A stretch of 17,212 bases of DNA from an uncultured Desulfobacterales bacterium (lineage in GTDB: Bacteria; Desulfobacterota; Desulfobacteria; Desulfobacterales; JAFDCJ01), in assembly GCA_945787595.1 (NCBI GenBank), contig CALZJV010000077.1, positions 1-17,212 on the forward strand. The letters are read 5' to 3'. Under the pieces are notes generated by a model. It worked only from the letters and a program-made list of their open reading frames with translations, made no database searches and was not told the DNA's origin. Positions 6,909-14,329 of this stretch are shown piece by piece. The position numbers and the translations under genes were made by a program. Position 1 is the first letter of the stretch. Every line of letters begins with the position of its first letter.

Positions 6909-7448
6909 ATGGCTGACAATGTGAAAAAATATGATAATCCTAAAAAACAATTCGATGAAAGCCAATATGAAATACTCATTAAGTGTTCGGATAAAGGGGA
7001 TCTGACTAAGTGGAATGAATGGCGTGACAATAATCAAAAGGTTTCTATTTTATTAGAAGGTGCTAATTTTATAAGTGCCAATCTGACAGGTGCTGATCTG
7101 TGTAACGCCAATCTGGCAGGCGCTAATCTTGGAAATGTAAGTCTGGCAGGTGCTGATCTATGGAAAGCTAATCTGAAAAGCACTAATCTTTTGAACGCCA
7201 ATCTCAAAGGCGCTGAGCTCATAAGTGCCAATCTGGCAGGCGCTGATCTTAGAAATGTCAATCTGGCAGGTGCTGATCTGTGGAAAGCTAATCTGAAAGG
7301 TGCTAAACTTATAGCTGCAATAGTAGACAAACAAACATTCATTTGGGGTTGTGATTTTGATAAACAAACGGTCTTTACTGGAAAGGACCTACATTTAGCA
7401 AGAATTGAACCACGCATGAAAGAAAGTCTAAGAATCAATCTTAATTAA
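6909..7448 (+). CDS. Pentapeptide-repeat protein
   Basis: This 179-residue protein has about 17 consecutive A(D/N)LXX-type pentapeptides between residues 51 and 135, which fold into a right-handed quadrilateral beta-helix of roughly four coils. The N-terminal 45 residues hold a K-W-N-E-W-R element (34-39) that I recognise from other bacterial members of this class. The last 45 residues are non-repeat. There is no signal peptide or membrane segment, so it is probably cytoplasmic. Some relatives (Qnr, McbG) protect DNA gyrase by mimicking DNA, but most have no known role and nothing here indicates gyrase. GGAG at 6896-6900 supports the ATG. The gene stands alone and is relatively AT-rich. Confidence 0.92.
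   Translation: MADNVKKYDNPKKQFDESQYEILIKCSDKGDLTKWNEWRDNNQKVSILLEGANFISANLTGADLCNANLAGANLGNVSLAGADLWKANLKSTNLLNANLKGAELISANLAGADLRNVNLAGADLWKANLKGAKLIAAIVDKQTFIWGCDFDKQTVFTGKDLHLARIEPRMKESLRINLN
7061..7315 (+). repeat. 30-nt tandem repeats with a 120-nt higher-order duplication
   Basis: The pentapeptide region is visibly repetitive in DNA. Units of 30 nt (two pentapeptides), most opening AATCTG or AGTCTG, recur eight times. Residues 71-90 and 111-130 are near-identical (both end AGADLWKANLK), exactly 40 residues or 120 nt apart, which equals two helical coils. Confidence 0.8.
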
Positions 7449-7574
7449 ACACCGATTTTCGAGCAGTTTTAACCGTCATAACAATTTAAATTTTTTTCAT
7501 TTTAAAATTTTGTTTTTTGAGCTGATACTTTTTTTGCCTGATATTTTAAATAATCCAAATTCAAGAAAGATTAT
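7449..7574. other. Short AT-rich intergenic stretch
   Basis: T-rich runs follow the pentapeptide gene (about 7484-7535), but no stable GC hairpin precedes them, so I do not call a terminator. Confidence 0.3.
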
Positions 7575-7906
7575 ATGAGCATGAGAAAGCGACGCCAACA
7601 AAAAGTTAGGGACACTAACAAAACGGTAATGGGTGTTGCCTGGTACAGGCGTGATCAGTGAGGTCGGCTTTTTGAAATCTCTTCAGACCGCGCCGAGCTT
7701 GAAGATACGTACGACGAATGGAAGGCGGTGGCAGAAGAAAATTTGGGGAATCTAACCCAACACACGGATATGTGCTTAGCAAAGTTGAGATCGATGTTGA
7801 GGAGCTTTTGATCTGATGCATTTCACAGAACCGTGCTGTGGACGGAGATTCTCGGACTGAGTTCACTGTGGTGAAACTTCGCAAATCCGAACAGGAGCGG
7901 CTCTGA
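7575..7906 (+). pseudogene. Decayed gene for a small conserved protein of unknown function (two nonsense codons at Trp sites and a frameshift)
   Basis: From the ATG at 7575 (or 7581) the frame reads into VMGVAWYRRDQ, then TGA (7659-7661). The same frame then continues as RLFEISSDRAELEDTYDEW. Around 7745-7765 the coding signal moves to another frame, GYVLSKVEIDVEELLI, then TGA (7814-7816), then CISQNRAVDGDSRTEF to a final TGA at 7904-7906. I recognise this as a widespread small bacterial protein of about 100 residues (WYR-x-x-QW ... D-x-x-x-L-E-x-T-Y-x-x-W ... V-D-V-E-E-L-L-x-W-C) whose role is unknown to me. At both internal TGA codons the family has Trp, so each is explained by one TGG to TGA change. 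It is non-functional unless recoded. Confidence 0.65.
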
Positions 7907-7917
7907 AAACTTCAGCA

Positions 7918-8110
7918 TGGATAAAAAATTACGCCAGTTGAAGCTTCTCTGACCATCGTAAAAAACCTATTAAGCAAAGCCGCAATTGTTGTCGAATCTG
8001 ATTTCCAGTATAGAATGGCAGAATCTTTTAGGCGAATTGCAGAAGGCCTTCCCTTCGAGATTCAAGTTTTCTCTGATTTTCAAGCTGCTGAAGATTGGGT
8101 TAAAGAATAA
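7918..8110 (+). pseudogene. Remnant of a SpoIIAA-like (STAS-like) protein
   Basis: An open frame from 7925 to the TAA at 8108-8110 encodes about 61 residues, including AAIVVESDFQYRMAESFRRI, LPFEIQVFSDF and AAEDWVKE. This matches the C-terminal half of SpoIIAA-like/STAS-like proteins (the ...F-R-D-x-x-x-A-x-x-W-L ending). No start codon is in frame. The nearest ATG (7918) is in another frame and stops after 11 codons, so the 5' part looks frameshifted or lost. It ends two bases before the methyltransferase ATG and may once have been its operon partner. Confidence 0.5.
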
Positions 8111-8112
8111 AT

Positions 8113-8883
8113 ATGAATAAGATGTATTACCATTTTCAAAACCTATCTAGTTTTTACAATGAATTTCGCACCACCGATCTGGAACCAATCATATTTATAT
8201 GCAAAAAACTTCAAAATCGGAGTAACCTTAAGGGCGCTGACATCGGCTGTGGAGGGGGAAGATACGATTTGCTCTTATTGAAAAACCTACCTGAACTTCA
8301 CCTAATCTGTGGTGATATAAATGAGGCGATGATTAAGGAAACTACCTGTTATCTTGAGCAGCATGGTCAGAAAAATTTTTCAACCCATTTTATTGATGCC
8401 TCAGATCTTCAATTACCCGAAGGGACGTTGGACTTTGTTTCAACATTTAACGCAATACATCATTTTGAACCAATTGAGTTTCTCAATCAAGCGTGCAGGG
8501 CATTGAAACGCGGAGGTTATGCATTTGTTTATACACGTTTGAAGAGTCAAAACACACATAACATTTGGGGACGGTTTTTCCCGGGCTTTATAGAAAAAGA
8601 AGATCGCCTCTATGATCTTTCTCAAATAGAAAAATGGAGTAACAAAATTGAGTACCTTACCTTAAAAGCGATCCATTTCTTTAAGTTTAAGCGTGTTCTT
8701 CCTCTAAAAGTTCTTGTTTCTCAGGCAGAAAAAAAACATTATTCCACATTTTCATTTTACACTGATGATGAGTTTGACAAGGCGTTGAAAAATTTTACAC
8801 AAAAAATTGAGAATAATTTCGAAGAAATTGAACGCGTTCAATGGAGTGATGAAAACGTCATGATTCTTTTCTACAAAGATTAA
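8113..8883 (+). CDS. Class I SAM-dependent methyltransferase
   Basis: This 256-residue protein has a Rossmann-type methyltransferase core. Motif I is ADIGCGGGRYD (42-52), the acidic residue closing strand 2 lies in CGDIN (about 66-70), the LPEGTLDFVSTFNAIHHF stretch (motif II/post II, about 100-118) follows, and then the ALKRGGYAFVYTR strand. These bind S-adenosylmethionine. The C-terminal 100 residues are rich in Lys, Phe and Glu and do not identify the acceptor. UbiE/ArsM-like small-molecule methyltransferases are the nearest general type, but I cannot name a substrate. No strong Shine-Dalgarno is seen, so translation may once have been coupled to the decayed frame ending at 8110. The gene is distinctly AT-rich compared with the cluster from 11.9 kb onward. 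Confidence 0.88.
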   Translation: MNKMYYHFQNLSSFYNEFRTTDLEPIIFICKKLQNRSNLKGADIGCGGGRYDLLLLKNLPELHLICGDINEAMIKETTCYLEQHGQKNFSTHFIDASDLQLPEGTLDFVSTFNAIHHFEPIEFLNQACRALKRGGYAFVYTRLKSQNTHNIWGRFFPGFIEKEDRLYDLSQIEKWSNKIEYLTLKAIHFFKFKRVLPLKVLVSQAEKKHYSTFSFYTDDEFDKALKNFTQKIENNFEEIERVQWSDENVMILFYKD

Positions 8884-8903
8884 TCTGACCTGTATAAAGA
8901 CAA

Positions 8904-9458
8904 TTAATTCAATGACTTCATAATGTTCTCCATAATATGTTCGTACATTGAATCAGGTGCAACTTTTGCGATAACCCTGAAGTTTTCCTTTAGGATATCT
9001 TCAATCCTTCGACCCGGAAAATGGTGTAATCTTGTCGCCAGTATAAGACTTTCCAGGACGAGGCTCTTCGCTCTATTTACTAATCTGATTTTATTCCATA
9101 TCCGAATATCAACGATTTCTGCTTTAATATGAAATCTGTTTTCCTTTTGCGCGATGTGCGTCACTTTGCACTCTATAATCGCAGAAGCGTCTCTGATGAT
9201 AGGCGCATTAATTTGATTTGATGGCGTATAAGCTATGTTCCCTTTATTGAAGAGAGACTCATAAAAAATTTTAATATCATCAACGATGTTAACTGCAAAT
9301 TCCTCCTTTTTTATGATATTCTCCAACGTCTTTGAATCCCGAAAGATCGCCAAATTTAGTGTATCAAGGTCTTCTGACCAAATCCCCATGGGTGCCGCGT
9401 GCGGAACCCTGACATGAAACGTTGAAACAATCACCTCATAAATCCAATTATTCTTCAT
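8904..9458 (-). CDS. DUF447-family protein (flavin-reductase-like split beta-barrel)
   Basis: Residues 1-110 match the DUF447 N-terminal domain: WIYEVIVST near the start, PHAAPMGIW, then TLENIIKKEEFAVNIVDD. That domain is a flavin-reductase-like beta-barrel probably binding FMN. The C-terminal part (ESLILATRLHHFPG, then a helical tail) is the usual DUF447 helical domain. The total of 184 residues is normal. I prefer ATG 9458 (MKNNWIYEV) over the in-frame TTG at 9482, because family members start a few residues before the Y-E-x-I-V-S-T strand. DUF447 proteins are common in methanogens and, from memory, occur with H4MPT genes in methylotrophic bacteria; their function is unknown. The mfn/mch cluster 2.5 kb away supports a C1-cofactor role. 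It converges on the methyltransferase with only 20 bases between stops. Confidence 0.72.
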   Translation of the reverse strand: MKNNWIYEVIVSTFHVRVPHAAPMGIWSEDLDTLNLAIFRDSKTLENIIKKEEFAVNIVDDIKIFYESLFNKGNIAYTPSNQINAPIIRDASAIIECKVTHIAQKENRFHIKAEIVDIRIWNKIRLVNRAKSLVLESLILATRLHHFPGRRIEDILKENFRVIAKVAPDSMYEHIMENIMKSLN

Positions 9459-9612
9459 TCCAATTTCTTCGAGTCGTTTCAATTTCTTCTACTTCCATCA
9501 CCTAGGAGCACTTGTGTTTTATTTGAACCTTTCCCAACAGGACTCGTTGATCATCTTATTTGCCGCTATCAACGAAATAAATATACCACATCCCTTGCTG
9601 GCCTTACTGGAA
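9459..9612. other. Intergenic gap between the DUF447 and nucleotidyltransferase genes
   Basis: Both flanking genes read on the - strand. The gap is 130-150 bases depending on the DUF447 start. No terminator or clear promoter is visible, so they may be one transcript. Confidence 0.3.
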
Positions 9613-10641
9613 TTAAGGATTAGTCCTGCTTACCAGATAATCTCCAACTTGTCCACCGACCGTCAGGCGATAATAAACCGGAGCAGACTGAGGGATAACG
9701 CGCTCCAAGCTCCCCTTGGCGAGAACCCACTCCCCGGCTCGCGCCTGATCGCTGAAAAGACCCCGAAAAGAAATAACCTCCTTCAGATCGCTCCCCGGCC
9801 CTCCCATCAGGAAAATTACGTCTTCAATGAGATATCGGCAGGGAGTAAAGATGGAATCACGGTCGTCCTTCACTCGAGCCAGGATCTTAGCGCTCCCCAG
9901 CTGCTCGAAAGAAGGATCGGCATACCGTTCTCCCCATTGATCGGGCCATTTCACAAACATGATAAAGCATTGAAATTCCTTGAAGTAAAATTCATTCACC
10001 TTACGAGATTGGATACGAGCGAAATCAGCGAAGGTGAGGGGAAGCTCCGGCTGATGAGAAGCGTGGAGTGCCATCAGTTGATCTCTATCGAGAGGGTACA
10101 CAGATTCCGATGGATTATCCAACAAATGACGAAGAGCCTGGTGGACTGCCCGACCTTCTGTCTCTCCATAGACGACGATATCAATGTCTGACGTAGAATG
10201 ATGCAACCCGTACAGCAGCGAACCTGAAATTCCAAGGTTCTCCAACGGTACATTTGCCGTTTGACCCAGTAGGCTGACCAAGGCAAGTGCATTCTCCACC
10301 AAAAGATCCTTAGGCCCGCACGTGTAAATGTCTTTCAATCGAGCACGAGGATCATAGACCTGTTGGATGCGCTTAACCGGTACACTTTGCATGCATATTC
10401 CGAAGGCAGGTTCATCATGGAGATAAACTGGGTATTGGGTTTGGATAATCTGATGCTGCTCATTAAAGTGATACACGCGCCGGTAGTTTACCCCCTCACG
10501 AACCCGGTTTCCCGCAGGGTCTGGCAGATATCGCACATAGGCAATGAGTCGATCGGGGGGGTGAACCAGACCTTTTACCGCGAAAATCAATTTTTCGACG
10601 GTTTCCACGGCAAATCCTTCTATAATTTTGCGAGTTTTCAT
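9613..10641 (-). CDS. Nucleotidyltransferase-fold protein with an N-terminal domain of unknown function
   Basis: This is a 342-residue protein. The polymerase-beta-like nucleotidyltransferase signature is clear: G140-S141 followed by D152-I-D154 in GSLLYGLHHSTSDIDIVVYG, the GSx10DxD pattern that holds the metal ions. Residues 1-110 form a separate domain with no motif I know (LIAYVRYLPDPAGNRVREG and similar); residues 190-342 are also unassigned. Similar proteins exist in archaea (from memory), usually annotated only as 'nucleotidyltransferase domain'. It is more GC-rich than its DUF447 and methyltransferase neighbours and resembles the mfn genes in composition. A GGAG lies 11 bases before the ATG. 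A role in cofactor or RNA metabolism is possible but unproven. Confidence 0.72.
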   Translation of the reverse strand: MKTRKIIEGFAVETVEKLIFAVKGLVHPPDRLIAYVRYLPDPAGNRVREGVNYRRVYHFNEQHQIIQTQYPVYLHDEPAFGICMQSVPVKRIQQVYDPRARLKDIYTCGPKDLLVENALALVSLLGQTANVPLENLGISGSLLYGLHHSTSDIDIVVYGETEGRAVHQALRHLLDNPSESVYPLDRDQLMALHASHQPELPLTFADFARIQSRKVNEFYFKEFQCFIMFVKWPDQWGERYADPSFEQLGSAKILARVKDDRDSIFTPCRYLIEDVIFLMGGPGSDLKEVISFRGLFSDQARAGEWVLAKGSLERVIPQSAPVYYRLTVGGQVGDYLVSRTNP

Positions 10642-11286
10642 TGTGAGGTAATCTCCGAAGCCCCGTATTTTGTCCTGAAGAGCGCTATTAATGGTAGTTT
10701 TAGGAGGGAATTATTGAGAAATCTTTTGGGATTCGTCCAAGCAAGTGAATTCAAAAGGCCAGATATAAAGCAACACCCATGGTGAAAGAAGAATGATATG
10801 ACAGCTACTCTATCAATCACGCACAAAATTTGTTAAGGTACCACAACTTTCCACGAAGGTGTTGTCTTTATATGGTAAAACTATTTTGAACCCAAGTCCT
10901 TCGAAAGGGGCAGAAATTCACCTGAATCATAAGGTGCTGTTGAGAATAAGTTGTAAAGGAACTCTGTTCATTAAGACAAACCTATCCCCTTCCCCTGGGA
11001 ATTGCTATATATAAGTAATATTCTACTTAGTGAGTTTGTCGACTGCTGAGACTATATTCAAAGATTCGAAAAGCCAACCGTTGGGCAAAGCTTCGCTTAG
11101 AGGGCAAAGTACGAGGAAATGAGCGCGTTTACTAAGAGGACACGTTTTTCCGCAAAGGGCATTTCAGTCAGTTTGTGGACTTACCGTCTATGATGCAAAC
11201 TAAAGGACCTCCCCCTACCTCACGACTCAGTGTTTCATTGAGGCATTGTCAGTCCGGTCGAAAACGATTTTCTTTTTTTCCGAATC
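10642..11286. other. Gene-free region of about 650 bases
   Basis: I find no ORF with a recognisable product on either strand. A 24-codon frame at about 11119-11193 (MSAFTKRTRFSAKG...) has a GAGGAA before it but no other support. A small hairpin TAAGTA/TACTTA (11012-11029) is present. Confidence 0.4.
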
Positions 11287-11309
11287 CAGAGGTGATGGTT
11301 CAACCTCTG
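11287..11309 (-). terminator. Possible terminator hairpin after the DUF2180 gene
   Basis: CAGAGGT (11287-11293) and ACCTCTG (11303-11309) form a perfect 7-bp stem 23 bases past the DUF2180 stop. On the - strand it is followed by A-rich rather than U-rich sequence, so it is not a classical intrinsic terminator. Confidence 0.3.
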
Positions 11310-11332
11310 CACATGCGTCCGCAGTTTCCTGC

Positions 11333-11536
11333 TCAGGTCAGTGCATCATGACATTCCTTGCACAAGATTCTCGGAAGTCTTTTCTTCGCCTTCTTGCGAG
11401 GGACGGGATATCCTCCCTCCCACATGTCAACATCGGCCCTGATTAGATGGTCTTTACAAAGATGCATACCGCACACGATACACATGCCAATTGCCGGTGT
11501 CTCTTTACCTTCCATTGCACAAACATAGCAATACAT
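11333..11536 (-). CDS. DUF2180-family small zinc-binding protein
   Basis: This 67-residue protein has a B-box-like metal site: C3-x2-C6, C19-x2-C22, C27-x2-H30 and C59-x2-C62, enough ligands for two zinc ions. The segment D-x-W-E-G-G-Y-P before the last pair is characteristic of DUF2180, a family I know mainly from methanogenic and other archaea, function unknown. An excellent AAGGAGG precedes the ATG by about 9 bases, so the gene is almost certainly translated. A small hairpin (CCTCT/AGAGG, 11561-11575) lies in its leader. It reads away from mfnB. Finding a methanogen-associated family at the edge of the H4MPT/methanofuran genes suggests a shared origin or role. Confidence 0.85.
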   Translation of the reverse strand: MYCYVCAMEGKETPAIGMCIVCGMHLCKDHLIRADVDMWEGGYPVPRKKAKKRLPRILCKECHDALT

Positions 11537-11774
11537 AATAACTTCCCTCCTTAGCCAGTACCTCTATGACAGAGGCTCCCCTTTTTGTCAAAAGAAACAT
11601 GCGGTGAAAAGGAAACATATTACATCGTTTAGACAATAATTTGGTAAGTTTAAGATGTGCGAGCCGATTATAGAGCTTCTCGATCCGTTTATAAAGACTG
11701 TTCAGAATTATAGAATTCTCTAACAGATAGGATGGCAGATGTCAAAGAAAAATATGACGCTGATCCCAAATAGT
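11537..11774. other. Divergent intergenic region between the DUF2180 gene and mfnB
   Basis: This AT-rich stretch holds the leader of the - strand DUF2180 gene at its left end and leads to the mfnB promoter candidate at its right. No gene is visible. Confidence 0.35.
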
Positions 11775-11803
11775 TTGAAAAAAAAATAGATTTCTGATAA
11801 TTT
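11775..11803 (+). promoter_or_regulatory. Candidate mfnB promoter
   Basis: TTGAAA (11775-11780) is followed after 15 bases by GATAAT (11796-11801), or after 17 bases by TAATTT (11798-11803). Transcription would start about 100 bases before mfnB. Confidence 0.4.
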
Positions 11804-11921
11804 TTTTCGAACTATACAACAAAGATGATTGATCTGGCTGAATCAAGCTCAGATTGCGCGCCTGTTTGAGCGGAGACGCAAACGTACAGATACAAATTGG
11901 TAGGTGTAGGAGAGATACAAC

Positions 11922-12644
11922 ATGAGACTGCTGGTTAGTGTGGTCAGCGAGGAGGAAGTCGCTGCTGCCGTGGAAGGTGGGGCTGACATTGTCGACGTCA
12001 AGAACCCCCGCGAGGGAGCTTTGGGTGCCAATTTTCCTCGCGTAATCCAAAAGGTGCGTCAATGCACCCCTGCCGGGCTTCCAGTGAGCGTCGCTATCGG
12101 AGACGCACCCGACAAACCGGGCGCCACCGCCTTGGCGGCCTTGGGGGCAGCTGTCTGCGGCGTCCAGTACGTAAAGGTAGGGCTTTACGGAACAAAGGAG
12201 CCGCGGCAAGCTGTTTTTCTACTGACGGAAGTCTGCCGAGCGGTCAGAGAGCACAATTCTGATATAAAAATCATTGCCGCAGCCTATGCCGACGCCCGCA
12301 AAATCGGAGCCTTGCCAGCGCTGGCGTCGCCTTCTGTGGCCAATGAAGCCGGTGCGGACGGATGCATGCTGGACACGGCCGTCAAAGGTGAAGGTTCGCT
12401 TTTTTCAAATCTTGGCGATGATGAACTGCGTGATTTTGTCCAATCCTGCCATAAAGCAGGACTCATCTGCGCCCTCGCGGGTTCGCTGGGAGAAGCCGAC
12501 ATTCCGCGGGTGTCTGAAATCGGCCCGGATATTATAGGATTTAGAACCGCCGCCTGCCTGGGCGACCGCATCCAGGGCGTTGTTGAACGGCAGCAGGTTG
12601 AACGGCTTAAAAATCTGATCGCTTTAAATAGGTCCCCTTGGTGA
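11922..12644 (+). CDS. mfnB: (5-Formylfuran-3-yl)methyl phosphate synthase
   Basis: MfnB condenses two glyceraldehyde-3-phosphate molecules into 4-(hydroxymethyl)-2-furancarboxaldehyde phosphate, the furan ring precursor of methanofuran. The 240-residue length is normal and the TIM-barrel landmarks are in place. K27 in ADIVDVKNPREGALGANFP and the D151-x3-K155 pair in CMLDTAVKGEG agree in position with the catalytic lysines and aspartate of the Methanocaldococcus enzyme (MJ1099). AGGAGA at 11908-11913, 8 bases before ATG, fixes the start. The 3' end overlaps that of mfnE by 38 bases, tail to tail. In bacteria this gene marks the methanofuran-like cofactor used by the formyltransferase/hydrolase complex in H4MPT-linked C1 oxidation. 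Confidence 0.95.
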   Translation: MRLLVSVVSEEEVAAAVEGGADIVDVKNPREGALGANFPRVIQKVRQCTPAGLPVSVAIGDAPDKPGATALAALGAAVCGVQYVKVGLYGTKEPRQAVFLLTEVCRAVREHNSDIKIIAAAYADARKIGALPALASPSVANEAGADGCMLDTAVKGEGSLFSNLGDDELRDFVQSCHKAGLICALAGSLGEADIPRVSEIGPDIIGFRTAACLGDRIQGVVERQQVERLKNLIALNRSPW

Positions 12645-13275
12645 TACCCGTATCGAGTAATTGAGTCAATCGCTCAGGGTGTTTCCCATTCACGATCCAC
12701 ACATCCAGCCTGTATTTCTTCAGAATGGAAGCAAAATACCGATCAACGCCTTTGCACAGGATCAGTTGATTCGGATCCAATTTTTCCAACAACTCGACCC
12801 CGGCATGTGAGCGGGGGTCATCGCTAAACAGCCCGTCCACACTTTTTAGCAGGACCAGTTGTTGGGCTCCGGACAAACCGGCTACCCAGGCGGCAATGGA
12901 ATCCGCAGTCACATCCCAGCTTCGAGGCAGTTCGTCCGTCTGAAAAAGGAGATTATAGGTCAAAAGCACAGGCACCCGCCCTGCAGCCAAAACCTTGCGG
13001 GCGTCGGCCAATCCCTGTACCAGTTCGCTGCCCGGGATCAACGAGGAAAGCAGGTGTCCGAATTGGTCCATGGCCAGTATGGCCATCCAGTGGCTCGCTT
13101 CTGTATCAAGACCGAACCGCCGGTCATATTCCCGAATGGCATTGGAAAAGGCGCCCCCACCCGGCACCACCAGAATGCCGTGTATAGGTCCCAGTGCTGA
13201 GAGCCGTAGCATCAAATCCGCCAGTTTACGGCTTTGGCCCAGGCTTCCTCCAACCTTGATCACCGTTTTAATCAT
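12607..13275 (-). CDS. mfnE: [5-(Aminomethyl)furan-3-yl]methyl phosphate kinase, amino-acid-kinase fold
   Basis: MfnE phosphorylates the aminomethyl-furan phosphate to its diphosphate so that it can be joined to the tyramine-glutamate part of methanofuran. The sequence has the amino-acid-kinase fold signatures: IKVGGSL near the N-terminus, VVPGGGAFSNAIRE (the glycine-rich substrate loop) and ADSIAAWVAGLSGAQQLVLLKSVDGLF (nucleotide side). At 222 residues from ATG 13275 it has the expected size; an in-frame TTG at 13287 would add four residues. The ATG overlaps the mfnF stop (ATGATTAA arrangement), which implies translational coupling and one mfnF-mfnE transcript. The assignment to MfnE rather than another kinase of the fold rests on similarity plus its place beside mfnF and mfnB. 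Confidence 0.88.
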   Translation of the reverse strand: MIKTVIKVGGSLGQSRKLADLMLRLSALGPIHGILVVPGGGAFSNAIREYDRRFGLDTEASHWMAILAMDQFGHLLSSLIPGSELVQGLADARKVLAAGRVPVLLTYNLLFQTDELPRSWDVTADSIAAWVAGLSGAQQLVLLKSVDGLFSDDPRSHAGVELLEKLDPNQLILCKGVDRYFASILKKYRLDVWIVNGKHPERLTQLLDTGITKGTYLKRSDF

Positions 13276-14329
13276 CCAATTTTCCAAACCGATTCATGGC
13301 CAGCAAATAGGCTACGGCCAGGGCAGGAAAACAGGCTGCCGCTCTGTCTCCCCATTTTTGTTCCGCCTCGATTACCGGCATACCCAGCCGTCTGGCCACT
13401 TCTTTTACTAAAAATTTCCCGGTTCCGAGCACAATCAGAGGCAGGCTGAAACCATTTTTTAACCCGGACAGGACCTGGAAAAGAGAATCAGTAATCTGCT
13501 GGAGCTGCTTTTCCCGCAGATAGCAGGCAAGCGTATCGATTTCTTCCGCGCTCATTGTTTCACTGTCGGAACAGACCAGCCGGGCCAGCCGATTCCGGGC
13601 CGCAGGTATGGTTTTGGGTCTGCCGTCGGCAGTGGGACAGGTGTATTGATCAGAGGTTATTTGACCTGAAAGAAGATAGATATCCGCCATGGAGGTAAAA
13701 TACTCGGCTGCAACGCGGCAGGGTCGGCCCTTAACCGGGACCTGATTCACCACAGTATTCGGGTTTGTCCGCAAGAGGCCGGTATAAACCAATTCTCCTG
13801 ATGCCAGCCGCTGTGTGTCAGTGCGACCTTTGCTGATCGCCCTTCCTTCCCGTATGGGAATGATGTCTGTGGTCGTACTGCCGATATCCATCAGAATGCA
13901 GTCAGAGTGATGGGTGGCCAAAAAAAGTGCGCTGGCAAGCCAGTTTGTCGCCGCACACAGAAGTGGGCTTTTTCTCGCTTCGTCAAGTGTAAAAAACCGG
14001 CCTTCAAGGTTGAATGGATAAATAGGTATCTTCGAAAAAGCCTTTTCAATTGCGTCCAGGACACAGAGGACACCCTCTCGCTTGGTGCGGAAAACATCCG
14101 ACAGTTCGGCCGTCATTGTCACCGCCACGTTTTGGTGACCTTGCATCCCCAGTTCCTCTGCAATGTCCTGCAGCACAATGATCAAATTATCGGGCTCACG
14201 CCAGATTTCAAAGGGGCGTACAACGGTACGGAACGCTTTTATTTTCCGTTCCTGATATTCCAGCCGAACCGCCTTGATATTTACGCCGCCTATGTCCCAC
14301 CCTATGATAGGATAATCATTGAATGTCAT
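13268..14329 (-). CDS. mfnF: MfnF-type furan-tyramine coupling enzyme (hydantoinase/oxoprolinase-like, H4MPT-linked C1 pathway protein)
   Basis: MfnF joins the furfurylamine diphosphate made by MfnE to gamma-glutamyltyramine, forming the core of methanofuran. The protein has the ASKHA-type repeats of the hydantoinase/oxoprolinase family: IIGWDIGGVNIKAVRLE at the N-terminus, CILMDIGSTTTDIIPI near residue 145 and a late IVLGTGKFLV loop. The 353-residue length is normal. ATG 14329 is preferred (AGGAAAGAGA lies just upstream); TTG 14335 is an alternative. It is the first gene of the mfnF-mfnE pair, overlapping mfnE by 8 bases. In methylotrophic proteobacteria the ortholog lies in the H4MPT cluster and is annotated as an H4MPT-linked C1 transfer protein. 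Confidence 0.9.
   Translation of the reverse strand: MTFNDYPIIGWDIGGVNIKAVRLEYQERKIKAFRTVVRPFEIWREPDNLIIVLQDIAEELGMQGHQNVAVTMTAELSDVFRTKREGVLCVLDAIEKAFSKIPIYPFNLEGRFFTLDEARKSPLLCAATNWLASALFLATHHSDCILMDIGSTTTDIIPIREGRAISKGRTDTQRLASGELVYTGLLRTNPNTVVNQVPVKGRPCRVAAEYFTSMADIYLLSGQITSDQYTCPTADGRPKTIPAARNRLARLVCSDSETMSAEEIDTLACYLREKQLQQITDSLFQVLSGLKNGFSLPLIVLGTGKFLVKEVARRLGMPVIEAEQKWGDRAAACFPALAVAYLLAMNRFGKLDD

Noticed and set aside
7615..7884. 89-codon - strand ORF
   Set aside because: It is antisense to the decayed WYR-family gene, and its composition is not protein-like.
9514..10191. 225-codon + strand ORF
   Set aside because: It is antisense to the nucleotidyltransferase gene, whose own frame carries the GSx10DxD motif.
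11246..11446. 66-codon + strand ORF
   Set aside because: It is antisense to the DUF2180 gene, which has the strong Shine-Dalgarno and the Cys pattern.
11742..12209. 155-codon - strand ORF
   Set aside because: It overlaps mfnB in antisense and the AT-rich leader; mfnB has catalytic residues and a ribosome site.
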